Positions 52,335-61,235 of a stretch of 64,000 bases of DNA are shown here, piece by piece (within the stretch, counting starts at the first letter, position 1; the number at the start of each line of letters is the position of its first letter). The stretch lies in NCBI GenBank assembly GCA_012960755.1, contig DUAT01000171.1:130432-194431 (forward strand). Direction: 5' to 3'. The translations under genes were made by a program, and so were the position numbers. The DNA comes from Gammaproteobacteria bacterium (lineage in GTDB: Bacteria > Pseudomonadota > Gammaproteobacteria > Pseudomonadales > Azotimanducaceae_A). Under the pieces are notes generated by a model, which had not been told where the DNA came from, did not search any database, and saw nothing but the letters and a program-made list of their open reading frames with translations.

Positions 52335-54467
52335 ATGAAAGTGTATACCGTTGCCTTGATCGGTAATCCCAATTCCGGGAAAACGACCCTGTTCAATGAC
52401 CTGACCGGTGCTCACCAGAAGGTCGGCAACTGGCCGGGTGTCACCATCGAACAAAAAACCGGGACATTCAGCTTGAATCAATGCCAGGTGAAACTGGTTG
52501 ACCTGCCAGGGCTATACTCTTTGGAACAGGAATTTCTTGGCCTGGATGAGCAGATTGCCCGGGACTTTCTGGAGAGTGAAGAAGTCGATTTCATCATCAA
52601 TATAGTCGACGCGAGTAATTTGCAACGTAACCTGGTACTGACTCAACAGCTGTTGGAACAGAACCATAATGTGATCGTAGCTCTAAACATGCTGGACGTG
52701 GCCAAGCAGCAAGGTGCACAGGTTGATTCAGTTCAGCTATCCGAGAATCTGGGAATACCTGTCGCACCATTGGTTGCATCAAAAGGTGAGGGGATCGAAT
52801 ACCTGAACCAACTGTTGGATTCAACCCTGGGGAAAAATTCGAAAAAAACTGAAGACCTGAAGGCTGCAGTGGAAACAGAGCCTGGGTCGACCTCCGAAAA
52901 GTTGGTAAAACGATACCATAGATCCCGACAGTTAATTGATGGGGTAATTGAGGTGTCACCGGTGGAACACAGTCTAACCGAGCAGATTGATCGCTGGGTT
53001 TTGAACAGGTGGCTGGGAATCCCCTTCTTTCTGCTGATGATGTACCTGATGTTTACCGTCGCCGTGAACGTTGGTGCTGTGTTCATCGACTTTTTTGACA
53101 TTCTGTTTGGTGCCGTTTTTGTCGACGGTTTTAGACTGGTCCTTGAACAATTTTCATTCCCGCAATGGATGATTGTTTTGCTGGCAGATGGCTTGGGCGG
53201 AGGTATTCAATTAGTCGCCACTTTCATCCCTGTTATTGGTTTGTTATTTTTATGCCTGTCTATTTTGGAAGACTCGGGATACATGTCCCGGGCTGGATTT
53301 GTTGTTGACAGCCTGATGAATAAACTGGGGCTGCCGGGCAGCGCATTTGTTCCGCTGATTGTCGGTTTTGGATGTAACGTACCTTCTGTGATGGCGTCAC
53401 GCTCTCTTGGTCGGGACAGCGACAGACTGCTAACAATTGCAATGGCACCCTTTATGTCATGTGGCGCCAGACTGACGGTTTATGCCTTATTCGCAGCGGC
53501 TTTTTTTGAAACCAATGGTCAGAACGTGGTGTTCTTCCTTTACCTTTTGGGAATTGCCATTGCGGTGCTGACGGGGTTAATTTTCAGAAAACAGATTTTC
53601 AGCAGGGAAGTAACCCCTTCTTTCCAGGAAATGCCTGCCTACCATATCCCCGTCGTCAGGAATATATTGATAACAACCTGGTTCCGATTGAGAAGTTTTG
53701 TTTTTCGAGCGGGCAAGACAATCGTGCTGGTAGTTATGTGTTTAAGTTTCCTGAACTCGCTGAGCATGGACGGTTCTTTTGGAAATGAAGACAGTGAATC
53801 ATCGGCACTTTCCAGTATAGGGAAGGCGATTACGCCGGTGTTTGCGCCCATTGGTATCAAACCCGATAACTGGCCTGCAACGGTTGGATTGTTCACAGGC
53901 CTGTTCGCAAAAGAAGCAGTAGTGGGTACGCTCGATGCGCTCTACACGGTGAAACAGGACGGAGCCCCTGGAGGTTTCGATCTGATTGCATCAGGCGTCG
54001 AGGCACTCGAATCCATTGTCAACAATGCCAGTGACCTGGCAGGTGGTCTGGCAGACCCCTTGGGTATATCGATAGGTGACGTTACCAACCCAGAGGATGC
54101 GGCGAAAGCGCAAGGGGTTGAATCCGGCACCCTGACCAATATGGCGTCGCTGTTCGGCAGTCAGTTTGCGGCGTTTTGTTATCTCGTATTTGTATTATTG
54201 TATGCGCCATGTGTGGCAGTGATGGGCGCAATTTCCAAAGAGGCAGGATGGCGCTGGATGGCCCTGATATTCAGCTGGAGCACAGGTTTGGCATACGTCA
54301 CGTCAAGTTGCATCTACCAGATCGGAACCCTTGCTGAACATCCTTTGTTTTCAATTCTCTGGTTAGTCGGTTGTTCAGTTGTAATGACTGTCTTTATCTT
54401 GAACCTGAAGCTGATTGGAAAAAAGGCAATCCCTAACAACATTATCCCAACGGTTCAGCTGAGTTAG
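52335..54467 (+). CDS. feoB: Ferrous iron transporter B (G-protein-like)
   Basis: 710 residues. The N-terminal G domain has G1 GNPNSGKT (residues 10-17), G3 DLPGLYSL, and G4 NMLD. The membrane domain begins near residue 220 and carries the paired Gate motifs with their conserved Cys: VGFGCNVPSVMASRSL and PFMSCGARLTVYALF. It imports Fe2+ from the periplasm. It overlaps the end of the convergent MFS gene by 4 bases. Confidence 0.96.
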   Translation: MKVYTVALIGNPNSGKTTLFNDLTGAHQKVGNWPGVTIEQKTGTFSLNQCQVKLVDLPGLYSLEQEFLGLDEQIARDFLESEEVDFIINIVDASNLQRNLVLTQQLLEQNHNVIVALNMLDVAKQQGAQVDSVQLSENLGIPVAPLVASKGEGIEYLNQLLDSTLGKNSKKTEDLKAAVETEPGSTSEKLVKRYHRSRQLIDGVIEVSPVEHSLTEQIDRWVLNRWLGIPFFLLMMYLMFTVAVNVGAVFIDFFDILFGAVFVDGFRLVLEQFSFPQWMIVLLADGLGGGIQLVATFIPVIGLLFLCLSILEDSGYMSRAGFVVDSLMNKLGLPGSAFVPLIVGFGCNVPSVMASRSLGRDSDRLLTIAMAPFMSCGARLTVYALFAAAFFETNGQNVVFFLYLLGIAIAVLTGLIFRKQIFSREVTPSFQEMPAYHIPVVRNILITTWFRLRSFVFRAGKTIVLVVMCLSFLNSLSMDGSFGNEDSESSALSSIGKAITPVFAPIGIKPDNWPATVGLFTGLFAKEAVVGTLDALYTVKQDGAPGGFDLIASGVEALESIVNNASDLAGGLADPLGISIGDVTNPEDAAKAQGVESGTLTNMASLFGSQFAAFCYLVFVLLYAPCVAVMGAISKEAGWRWMALIFSWSTGLAYVTSSCIYQIGTLAEHPLFSILWLVGCSVVMTVFILNLKLIGKKAIPNNIIPTVQLS

Positions 54468-55729
54468 GTGTCTGATGGGGATTTACCGGGCCTAACAGGC
54501 TCCCTTAGTGTCAATATCATTATAGCGCTCAGTAAATTTGCCGCACCGACCAGGAGAATTGCGCCGTCATAATTTCCAACGACATCAAAATAGTATGATG
54601 TGGCAATCGGTGCGCCAGCGGTCAAGAAAATTGTAAACGGCATGGCGGCACTTCTTACGGCGCCAAGGTAGCGTCGCCCAAAAAAGCTGGCCCAGATCAC
54701 TTCCTGTAGTGGGATCATGCCGCCCCAACCAAGTCCGAGCAGCGAAAATCCCAGAATCAAACCAGGCATGAAATGAGCCTGGGTAGCAAACACGATTATA
54801 AACAACGAGCCACCTGTAATGGCTGCACTGACTGATGCCAATGGTTTTGGCTGCAGGCCGTCGATCAGCCAACCCCAAACAGGTTTCGACAGTAGCGCGG
54901 GAATTGAAGCAACAGTAATCATTAACGCGGCAGTAGTCCGGTCATAGCCCGCGTCCGTCATAAACGGAACTGTTTGTAACAACATCACCTGAATAGTGAT
55001 AAGAAAAAAAGCAAAAGCGAGCACCAGCCAATAGAAGGTGCTGCTGCGTAGTGCTTCCCGACGGGTCATGGAGTTTTCGAAATCGTCGACGGCCTTTTGA
55101 GTCAGGCCGCTTTGGACGTCTGCGAGACTCCGCCCATCAGGCTGCAGCCCGTAGTCCTCTGGCGCTCTTCTCATGAATAAGGCGGCCGGTATCACACAAA
55201 CAAAACTGGCCAGGGCAAGCAATTGCCATGCGGTTCGCCAGCCGAACGCATCAATCGCCCAGGTTGCGAAGGGTGTCAACAGCACCCCGGCAAAAGAAAC
55301 ACCCATGGCCGCAAATGCGACAGCTCTGCCCCTGAATTCCACAAACCACTTGGCGAGTGTCACGTTTACAACAAGGTTGCCGACCAAAGCAGCCCCCAGG
55401 GTAAGAATGACGCCATTTAACAATACCCAGTGCCATAAGCTGGACACCTCGGCTAACAGGTACAAGGCGAATGCCAGAATCACTGTACCCCAGAGCATAA
55501 AGCTACGAGCACCCAGTTTGTCAACATAAGTACCGACATAGAATGCAGTGAATGCCATAACGAGCTGACCGATAGTACGCGGTAAGGTGAATTCCGCTCG
55601 AGTCCAGCCAAGCTCCTCAGTCATAGGTGTCATGAAAGGACCAATCACATAATTTTGAACGCCAGCAGCAATGAACTGAGCAACGAAGGCGGCTACTATT
55701 AACCAGTAGCCATAATAGATGGGTCGCAA
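54464..55729 (-). CDS. MFS transporter, monocarboxylate/oxalate-formate-like
   Basis: 421 residues with about 12 transmembrane segments. MRPIYYGYWLIVAAFVAQFI at the start, GWTRAEFTLPRTIGQLVMAF, and the YVDKLGARSF loop 2-3 motif are those of MFS members related to oxalate/formate antiporters and monocarboxylate carriers. NVTLAKWFVEFRGRAVAFAAMG follows. The cargo is probably a small carboxylate. It is transcribed alone, convergent with feoB. Confidence 0.88.
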   Translation of the reverse strand: MRPIYYGYWLIVAAFVAQFIAAGVQNYVIGPFMTPMTEELGWTRAEFTLPRTIGQLVMAFTAFYVGTYVDKLGARSFMLWGTVILAFALYLLAEVSSLWHWVLLNGVILTLGAALVGNLVVNVTLAKWFVEFRGRAVAFAAMGVSFAGVLLTPFATWAIDAFGWRTAWQLLALASFVCVIPAALFMRRAPEDYGLQPDGRSLADVQSGLTQKAVDDFENSMTRREALRSSTFYWLVLAFAFFLITIQVMLLQTVPFMTDAGYDRTTAALMITVASIPALLSKPVWGWLIDGLQPKPLASVSAAITGGSLFIIVFATQAHFMPGLILGFSLLGLGWGGMIPLQEVIWASFFGRRYLGAVRSAAMPFTIFLTAGAPIATSYYFDVVGNYDGAILLVGAANLLSAIMILTLREPVRPGKSPSDT

Positions 55730-55830
55730 AAGAAAGGGTTCTCCAACACTGTTTTGGTGCCGCGAGGGATGATATCAGCCGATCGGATATTTATGTAGTA
55801 TTCTGCTACTTTATTTGGCCGGATTGGATC

Positions 55831-55907
55831 TGGCGAATTTGGGGCCACCCTTCGGGCAAGCCGCCAAATAGCCAGCTGCGTTGTCGAACTTGCTCGACTT
55901 ATGCCCC
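55831..55907. repeat. Possible dispersed intergenic repeat
   Basis: Between the MFS gene and the sensor gene (55730-56068) a GC-rich block contains the inverted arms TGGCG/CGCCA (55831, 55862) and GTCGA/TCGAC. The text CAGCTGCGTTGTCGAACTTG resembles intergenic repeats that I have seen in other gammaproteobacterial genomes, but I cannot name a family or show a second copy here. The rest of the stretch has no gene. Confidence 0.35.
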
Positions 55908-56068
55908 TATCTATTCACAAATCGGGTCTTCACAAGTGCGTCTAGCATCTGACCATTTTGCGACTTGCTTAAAGTGCTATCTATACAGGACACTACACCG
56001 GATATTCACGCATGCAAAATGTATTAAAAAATGCCAAGATGGTCTCTTGAATTTTTGGGTAGCCCCTT

Positions 56069-57277
56069 TTGGACATTAGAACGAAACTCGCATTAACGTT
56101 GGTCTTTGTGTCTCTCTTGAGTATGGTCTTGTTAGGTGCCTTCGCCTATCAAACTTCTTCTGATTTATTAAAAGAAAGCTCCATTCGGCAACTTGATGCA
56201 GTCGCCGAGAGTAAAGCGCGAGACCTGGTCAAAGTTAAACAAGGTTGGAAAGATCAGTTAACGCTGATCAGAAATGGCAGCGAGTTACAGGCAATCCTGA
56301 ATGCCTACCAGGCAGGTGATACCGAATCCTTGCGTCAACTCACACATCTTGTCGATCATGCAGCTGCAGCTGTTCAGAACGTTGAGCAGATTACACTCAC
56401 TGATGTTAACGGTAACACCATGTCATGGGGAGACGCTCCGGACTATGGCGAGATACCGCTGCCAACAAAAAGTGGTGAAATAAAACACGGTGGCTCTTTT
56501 ATGGATGAGCAGGGTGAAGTTCGTGTGGTATTCAGCACGTTGCTGACTCGTAGCGAGCATAGCCACGACAACATGAGGCTCATTTCAGGTAACCCCGTCG
56601 ATACAGAGATTGTCGGCCATATGGAAATTGTGTTCGATACTGATGATCTCGATACGGTGACAGATGATTATACGGGTCTGGGTGAAACCGGTGAAGTTGT
56701 GCTGGTTGCGTTGCGTGATAACGATACCGTTATTGTGCTGAATTCTCCGCGCCACATTGGCTCCATGCAGTCCAGAATAATCCCGCTGGCCGAAACATCG
56801 GAAGTTGTGCAAACAGTTCTTTCTGGCGAGTCCCGGGTTTTCCTGGATGGGTTCAATGATTATCGGGGTGAAAAGGTCTGGGCCGCAACACGGTTTCTGC
56901 CAGAGTTTAATTGGGGGCTTATTGTTAAAGTTGATGCTTCTGAAGAAGGTCTACGGGCTGATGCCCTGCTGGACGCAATGTTCGACATTGGCATCGCGTT
57001 GTCGGCGTTTGCAATCATCGGCGGTACCTTTATGGGCTTTTATCTGGCTCGCCCCATTCATGAGCTGGCAGTTTTGGTCGGACGAGTTCGCGCTGGTGAG
57101 ACCAATTTGAGGGCCAGTTTTGATGGTGATGATGAAATCGCCTACCTGGCTGAATCCTTGAATGAACTGTTAGATCACGTACGAGCTGGTAGCCCGCCAG
57201 AAGATCCGGGTACACAGATCGCCTCGCAAATCTCTACCCAAGACAGCACCGAAAAAGATCCTGGCAACAATGCATGA
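56069..57277 (+). CDS. CACHE/HAMP membrane sensor lacking an output domain
   Basis: 402 residues from TTG 56069; an in-frame TAG at 56060 excludes a longer reading, and no ribosome site is evident. TM1 spans about 7-28, a periplasmic sensor about 30-300 (dCACHE-like, GLGETGEVVLVALRDNDTVIVL and VWAATRFLPEFNWGLIVKVD), TM2 about 303-325, and a HAMP-like linker about 325-375 (ARPIHELAVLVGRVRAGET). It then stops with a Ser/Gln-rich tail; no kinase, methyl-accepting, GGDEF or phosphatase domain follows. It overlaps the next gene by 8 bases. Confidence 0.85.
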   Translation: MDIRTKLALTLVFVSLLSMVLLGAFAYQTSSDLLKESSIRQLDAVAESKARDLVKVKQGWKDQLTLIRNGSELQAILNAYQAGDTESLRQLTHLVDHAAAAVQNVEQITLTDVNGNTMSWGDAPDYGEIPLPTKSGEIKHGGSFMDEQGEVRVVFSTLLTRSEHSHDNMRLISGNPVDTEIVGHMEIVFDTDDLDTVTDDYTGLGETGEVVLVALRDNDTVIVLNSPRHIGSMQSRIIPLAETSEVVQTVLSGESRVFLDGFNDYRGEKVWAATRFLPEFNWGLIVKVDASEEGLRADALLDAMFDIGIALSAFAIIGGTFMGFYLARPIHELAVLVGRVRAGETNLRASFDGDDEIAYLAESLNELLDHVRAGSPPEDPGTQIASQISTQDSTEKDPGNNA

Positions 57278-58220
57278 AGCGCTAGATTTCCTGAAGTTGT
57301 TCGGCGGCTTTGTTTATCTCCTCATGGGTGGTGATCTACTGGTGCGTGGGTCGTTAGGGCTCGCGCGCGAAAGTAAAATTCCTCCCGTTGTTGTCGGCCT
57401 TACCATTGTTGCCATGGGAACTTCTGCACCAGAGCTAATGGTTTCAACCTTTTCCGCCCTGTCAGGTTTTCCCGGGATTGCGATTGGCAATGTTGTCGGT
57501 AGCAATATCGCGAATGTGCTCCTGGTGCTCGGTGTGCCTGTATTTATTCATCCAATAGTTTGTGATCAGGAAGGTCTCGACAAGCAAACTGGCTTGATGG
57601 TGGGAGTATCGTTGCTGTTTATCGTGATGTGCGTTTTCGAACCGATTACCTTCTGGGAAGGTGTGCTGCTGGTATCGGTATTGATTTGTTTTCTGATACT
57701 GACTACTCGGGGTGCGTCCGTGATACCTGGCCTGGATGATGCGGAGGAGGAATTGGAGAGGGTACTGGGTTTACCCAGTTACAAACATACAATTACCCTG
57801 TTCATTGTACTCGGCATTATCGCATTGCCCCTGGGCGCTGACCTGGTTGTTGAAGGTGCAGCGGGATTGGCGAATAGTTGGGGTGTTTCGGAAGCAGTCA
57901 TCGGTTTGAGCCTGATTGCCCTGGGCACTTCGCTTCCGGAACTTAGCACAACCGTTATCGCCGCGTTACACAGACACTCTGATGTTGCCATCGGCAATGT
58001 CATCGGCAGCAATTTGTTCAATATCCTGGCAATCCTCGGTATCACCGCGCTAATGACGGATATACCGGTTGAAGCCCGGTTTATGCAATTTGATCTCTGG
58101 GTTATGTTTGGTGTCGCTATTGGCTTGTGGATTTTTGTCCTGATGAAAGCCCGGATAGGAAAACCGTTTGGCGCTGTCTTCCTAACCGGGTACTTTGCTT
58201 ATCTGATCGCGATTTATTGA
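57270..58220 (+). CDS. Calcium/sodium antiporter (CaCA family, YrbG-like)
   Basis: 316 residues from an ATG 8 bases inside the sensor gene's end. The two alpha-repeats carry GTSAPELMVS and GTSLPELSTT with the ion-binding Glu, each followed by GNVVGSNIANVLLVLG and GNVIGSNLFNILAILG. It exchanges Na+ (or H+) for Ca2+ across the inner membrane. Tight overlap with an output-less sensor suggests that the two proteins work together. It is convergent with the nitroreductase gene, 13 bases apart. Confidence 0.94.
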   Translation: MHEALDFLKLFGGFVYLLMGGDLLVRGSLGLARESKIPPVVVGLTIVAMGTSAPELMVSTFSALSGFPGIAIGNVVGSNIANVLLVLGVPVFIHPIVCDQEGLDKQTGLMVGVSLLFIVMCVFEPITFWEGVLLVSVLICFLILTTRGASVIPGLDDAEEELERVLGLPSYKHTITLFIVLGIIALPLGADLVVEGAAGLANSWGVSEAVIGLSLIALGTSLPELSTTVIAALHRHSDVAIGNVIGSNLFNILAILGITALMTDIPVEARFMQFDLWVMFGVAIGLWIFVLMKARIGKPFGAVFLTGYFAYLIAIY

Positions 58221-58233
58221 CTTTCTAAAATCG

Positions 58234-58866
58234 TTACGTCCACTTATCAAAACGCAAAATCTCAGCAACGGGTTTACGCGTCACAGGGCCGAACTTGCCC
58301 AGGGGGTAGCCAACGGGGATTAAGCAAAAGGCACCCATGGTCTCAGGTAGTCCTAATACTTCGGCAACCGCATCGTGATCAATCAGACCCAAAGTAGTCG
58401 GCGCGGCGCCTAGTCCTAATGCCCTGGCAGCGAGTAGCAGATTCTGGACGCCTGGCCAGATAGACCCGCCGCCTCTTGCCATTGTTGCACTGTCGATTTT
58501 CTGCCCGAATTCCATGCAGGCAATAACCAGAGCGGGTATCTCATGCAAATGCTCCATCTGCCAGATAACCGCATCGAGCATTCTCTTGCGCTTTGCTTCA
58601 GATTGATGGGGCAGGCTACCAGGACGACTGGCCTGGGGGCCGATATAAGCCTCAACACCTTTTCTGTTGAGATCAGCGAGCTGTTGTTTGACGTCCGGGT
58701 CGCGCACGACAAGCCATCTGCCATTCTGCATATTTGATCCTGAGGGAGCCTGATTTGCTGCTTCGATTAGCTTAAGTAATAACTCCTCGGGCACTTCCCG
58801 GGTATCCAGGCGACGCATCGCGCGACAGTTACTGATAGCTTCAAACAGCCCCATTTCATCAGACAT
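58234..58866 (-). CDS. Nitroreductase family flavoprotein
   Basis: 210 residues. The FMN-binding text MGLFEAISNCRAMRRLD, EAANQAPSGSNMQNGRWLVV, WPGVQNLLLAARALGLGAAPTTLG and the VGYPLGKFGPVTRKPVAE end are those of NfsA/FRase-like nitroreductases. It reduces nitro compounds, quinones or enones with NAD(P)H; the physiological substrate is unknown. It is downstream of the carotenoid oxygenase gene on the same strand (28 bases). Confidence 0.92.
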   Translation of the reverse strand: MSDEMGLFEAISNCRAMRRLDTREVPEELLLKLIEAANQAPSGSNMQNGRWLVVRDPDVKQQLADLNRKGVEAYIGPQASRPGSLPHQSEAKRKRMLDAVIWQMEHLHEIPALVIACMEFGQKIDSATMARGGGSIWPGVQNLLLAARALGLGAAPTTLGLIDHDAVAEVLGLPETMGAFCLIPVGYPLGKFGPVTRKPVAEILRFDKWT

Positions 58867-58894
58867 AGTGGTTCCTTCTTCTTTTAGTTAAGTG

Positions 58895-60331
58895 TTATTC
58901 AGCAGATACATCGTCATCGGGAATCCAGCTGCCGTGGAACCCGTAGGGAACCCTTACTGGCAGATGAACCTGTGCGAGTGCTGGCCGGTTTAGATCTAGT
59001 GCATCGACTATAATCAATTCACTGGCATTTTTTTGCTCATCGAAAACGTAGGTCATCAGGTAACCGTCGTCTTCGGACTGAGCCGATTGTTTCGGGATAA
59101 AGATTGGTTCCGCTCCATGACGCCCCGGCCCGAATTCGAAACTGGAGGATTCACCGGTTTTCATATCGTGTTTGTAAATCGATGGAAAAGATTTGTCTTT
59201 GACGGCCAGTGAATATCCGTAACGGTACTCACGACTGTTCAGATCCGGGTGGCAACGGGGGAACTCCTGCCCGCGTTCGTCGATACGTTCTTCGCTTACA
59301 GTCCTTAATTTAGGATTAACGGTCCAGCGGTCGAGTTTCGCAACACTATCGCCGAATGGTCCGTTGGTGTCATCGACAAACATACGGTCGTAACGGCAAA
59401 TATCAATTACGACGTTACCGTCGGTATCCTCGTAGGCGTTCATCGGGTGAAAGGAGTAGTTTTGCGAGACACTGCTCCAGATGATGTCTTTAGCTTCGCC
59501 GTTACGGGGCAGCAGTCCAACTCTGGCTTCATAGTCATTGTTCCAACGAAAAGGAAATTGTGCTCCGGTTGCCAAGGCCATGAAACTGAATGTGACAGGC
59601 AGATCGTAGATAACGACGTAGTTCTTGGTAAGACTCATATCGTGAATCATGGACATACCGGGCAGGGGTAGCTTGACAATTTTTGAGACGTTCGCGTCCA
59701 GGTCCATCACCACATAATTGACGTGATACTCGTTGTCCAAGAAATCGTAGCAGATTGCGTGCAGCTCGCCGGTGTCGGGATCTATTTTTGGATGTGCGGT
59801 ATAAGACCCCCATCCCGGGTTATGGCCCACCGTGTCCAGTTCATAAGTAAGCTCAACCGGTGGCGCACCAGCTTCCACAATCGCCCAGGTTTTTCCGGCG
59901 TGTCCTATCACATGTGTGTTGGGACTGTCGCCAAGGTTACGACCATTCGCGTTTTCGCCCAGGGATTCGATCACGGATTTACTGCGGACCCAACGATTAC
60001 GATACCAGTCTGCACGACCGTCCTCGAGACGTAGACCATGTACCATGCCTTCACCGGTAAACCAGTGGTGGGAGTCCGGATCCGGATCATCGATCGGATT
60101 TGGTCCGTTGCGTAGAAATCTTCCCGTTAACTCTCCAGGAATTGTCCCTGTTACCTGCATGTTGGTTACTGTAGATTCAATATCCACCGGGCCGAAATTT
60201 TCGGACAAGTAGATACCTCTCTCATAGAAACTGGTGGTCTCGTTGGGATCGGGTCGACCGCAGGCACCAAGTAAGGCCGGGGCCAGTGGTAGTGTTAGCC
60301 CGGCTTTTATTAGTGTTCTTCGTCTGATCAT
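58895..60331 (-). CDS. Carotenoid oxygenase, Tat/lipoprotein-signalled
   Basis: 478 residues from ATG 60331, behind GAGAGGA; the upstream extension to 60391 lacks signal. RRRTLIKAG at residues 3-11 is a Tat-like motif and LLGAC (Cys24) a lipobox, so it is probably exported folded and lipid-anchored. The four iron His of the seven-bladed propeller are readable in SYTAHPKIDPD, SMIHDMSLT, NYSFHPMNAYED and PYGFHGSWIP. It cleaves a polyene or phenylpropanoid-type double bond with O2. The substrate is unknown. The nitroreductase gene follows it. Confidence 0.92.
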   Translation of the reverse strand: MIRRRTLIKAGLTLPLAPALLGACGRPDPNETTSFYERGIYLSENFGPVDIESTVTNMQVTGTIPGELTGRFLRNGPNPIDDPDPDSHHWFTGEGMVHGLRLEDGRADWYRNRWVRSKSVIESLGENANGRNLGDSPNTHVIGHAGKTWAIVEAGAPPVELTYELDTVGHNPGWGSYTAHPKIDPDTGELHAICYDFLDNEYHVNYVVMDLDANVSKIVKLPLPGMSMIHDMSLTKNYVVIYDLPVTFSFMALATGAQFPFRWNNDYEARVGLLPRNGEAKDIIWSSVSQNYSFHPMNAYEDTDGNVVIDICRYDRMFVDDTNGPFGDSVAKLDRWTVNPKLRTVSEERIDERGQEFPRCHPDLNSREYRYGYSLAVKDKSFPSIYKHDMKTGESSSFEFGPGRHGAEPIFIPKQSAQSEDDGYLMTYVFDEQKNASELIIVDALDLNRPALAQVHLPVRVPYGFHGSWIPDDDVSAE

Positions 60332-60425
60332 GGTCCTCTCTCCATCCTGGTGAGCGCAGTGTAACGCGAAGCCGTATCTGTTATCTCTCATTTTCTGTTC
60401 GTCGTTAGTATCTTTTTACTTATTG

Positions 60426-60439
60426 AGGTATAAATACCT
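60426..60439. promoter_or_regulatory. Palindrome at membrane-protein start
   Basis: AGGTATAAATACCT, with 6-bp arms, lies 2 bases before the ATG at 60442 and covers the GAGG ribosome-site candidate at 60425. It could be an operator or an RNA hairpin that hides the ribosome site. Confidence 0.4.
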
Positions 60440-60441
60440 TC

Positions 60442-61107
60442 ATGCCTGACAACGTGCCTGACAATGACTTCCTGTTATCCGTTCCCGTACGCAAATATTG
60501 TCTGGTGTTGTTGGCGATAGTGATCGGGTTGATTACCGTGCATTGCTCTTTCAATTATTATAATCATGTGTTTGAAGAAGTGCCGTGGTTGATCCAGCAG
60601 CTATTTGACCTTGATGAGGAAAATAACATACCCACCTGGTTCTCAGGTTTCCTGTTGCTTAACAATGCGTTTTTTCTATTTCTGATCGCTAAAGCCAAGC
60701 AGGGTCAATACGTCGTTCACTGGAAGTTGCTCGCACTCGGCTTTTTAATTCTCTCATTGGATGAGGTCGCGGGTCTGCATGAGTCATTTAACACAGCGAC
60801 AGACATTAACTGGGCTATACCAGGGGCTGTACTGGTTTCCGTGGTGGGTCTCATATTTGTTCCTTTTCTGTTGTCGTTGGAAAGGCGCCTTGCGGGCCTG
60901 TTTGTTCTGGCAGGCACTTTGTACATTTCCGGTGCCATTGGTGTTGAGCTGTTGAGTGAAGATATGGACGAAGACGAAATGGCCTATGGGTTCGCTACCG
61001 CGGTGGAAGAGGGCATGGAAATGTTGGGTGCCCTGATGTTTCTTGCCGTCAATCTGTTTGAAATGAAAAAGGGAAACCGGGTGAATATAGCCGTTTCGGC
61101 AGGGTAA
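60442..61107 (+). CDS. Integral membrane protein of unknown function
   Basis: 221 residues with about five to six hydrophobic segments (KYCLVLLAIVIGLITVHCSF, WFSGFLLLNNAFFLFLIAK, LLALGFLILSLDEVAGLHES, VLVSVVGLIFVPFLL, LAGLFVLAGTLYISGAIGVEL, MLGALMFLAVNLFEM). An acidic loop LSEDMDEDEMAYG is near residue 175. No family is recognised and no catalytic motif is evident. It has no partner in an operon: the SDR follows after 128 bases. Confidence 0.75.
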   Translation: MPDNVPDNDFLLSVPVRKYCLVLLAIVIGLITVHCSFNYYNHVFEEVPWLIQQLFDLDEENNIPTWFSGFLLLNNAFFLFLIAKAKQGQYVVHWKLLALGFLILSLDEVAGLHESFNTATDINWAIPGAVLVSVVGLIFVPFLLSLERRLAGLFVLAGTLYISGAIGVELLSEDMDEDEMAYGFATAVEEGMEMLGALMFLAVNLFEMKKGNRVNIAVSAG

Positions 61108-61235
61108 ATTTGTTGGCTGTGGTTCGTTGTCATCTCGCCCCATTCCTGCCCAGGAGCAACTCGTTGGAAACAATTCGGGTCAAATCACCGGAAACTGGTG
61201 TATGTTGCTGTTGTTAAATTAACTGGAGGAAAAGA

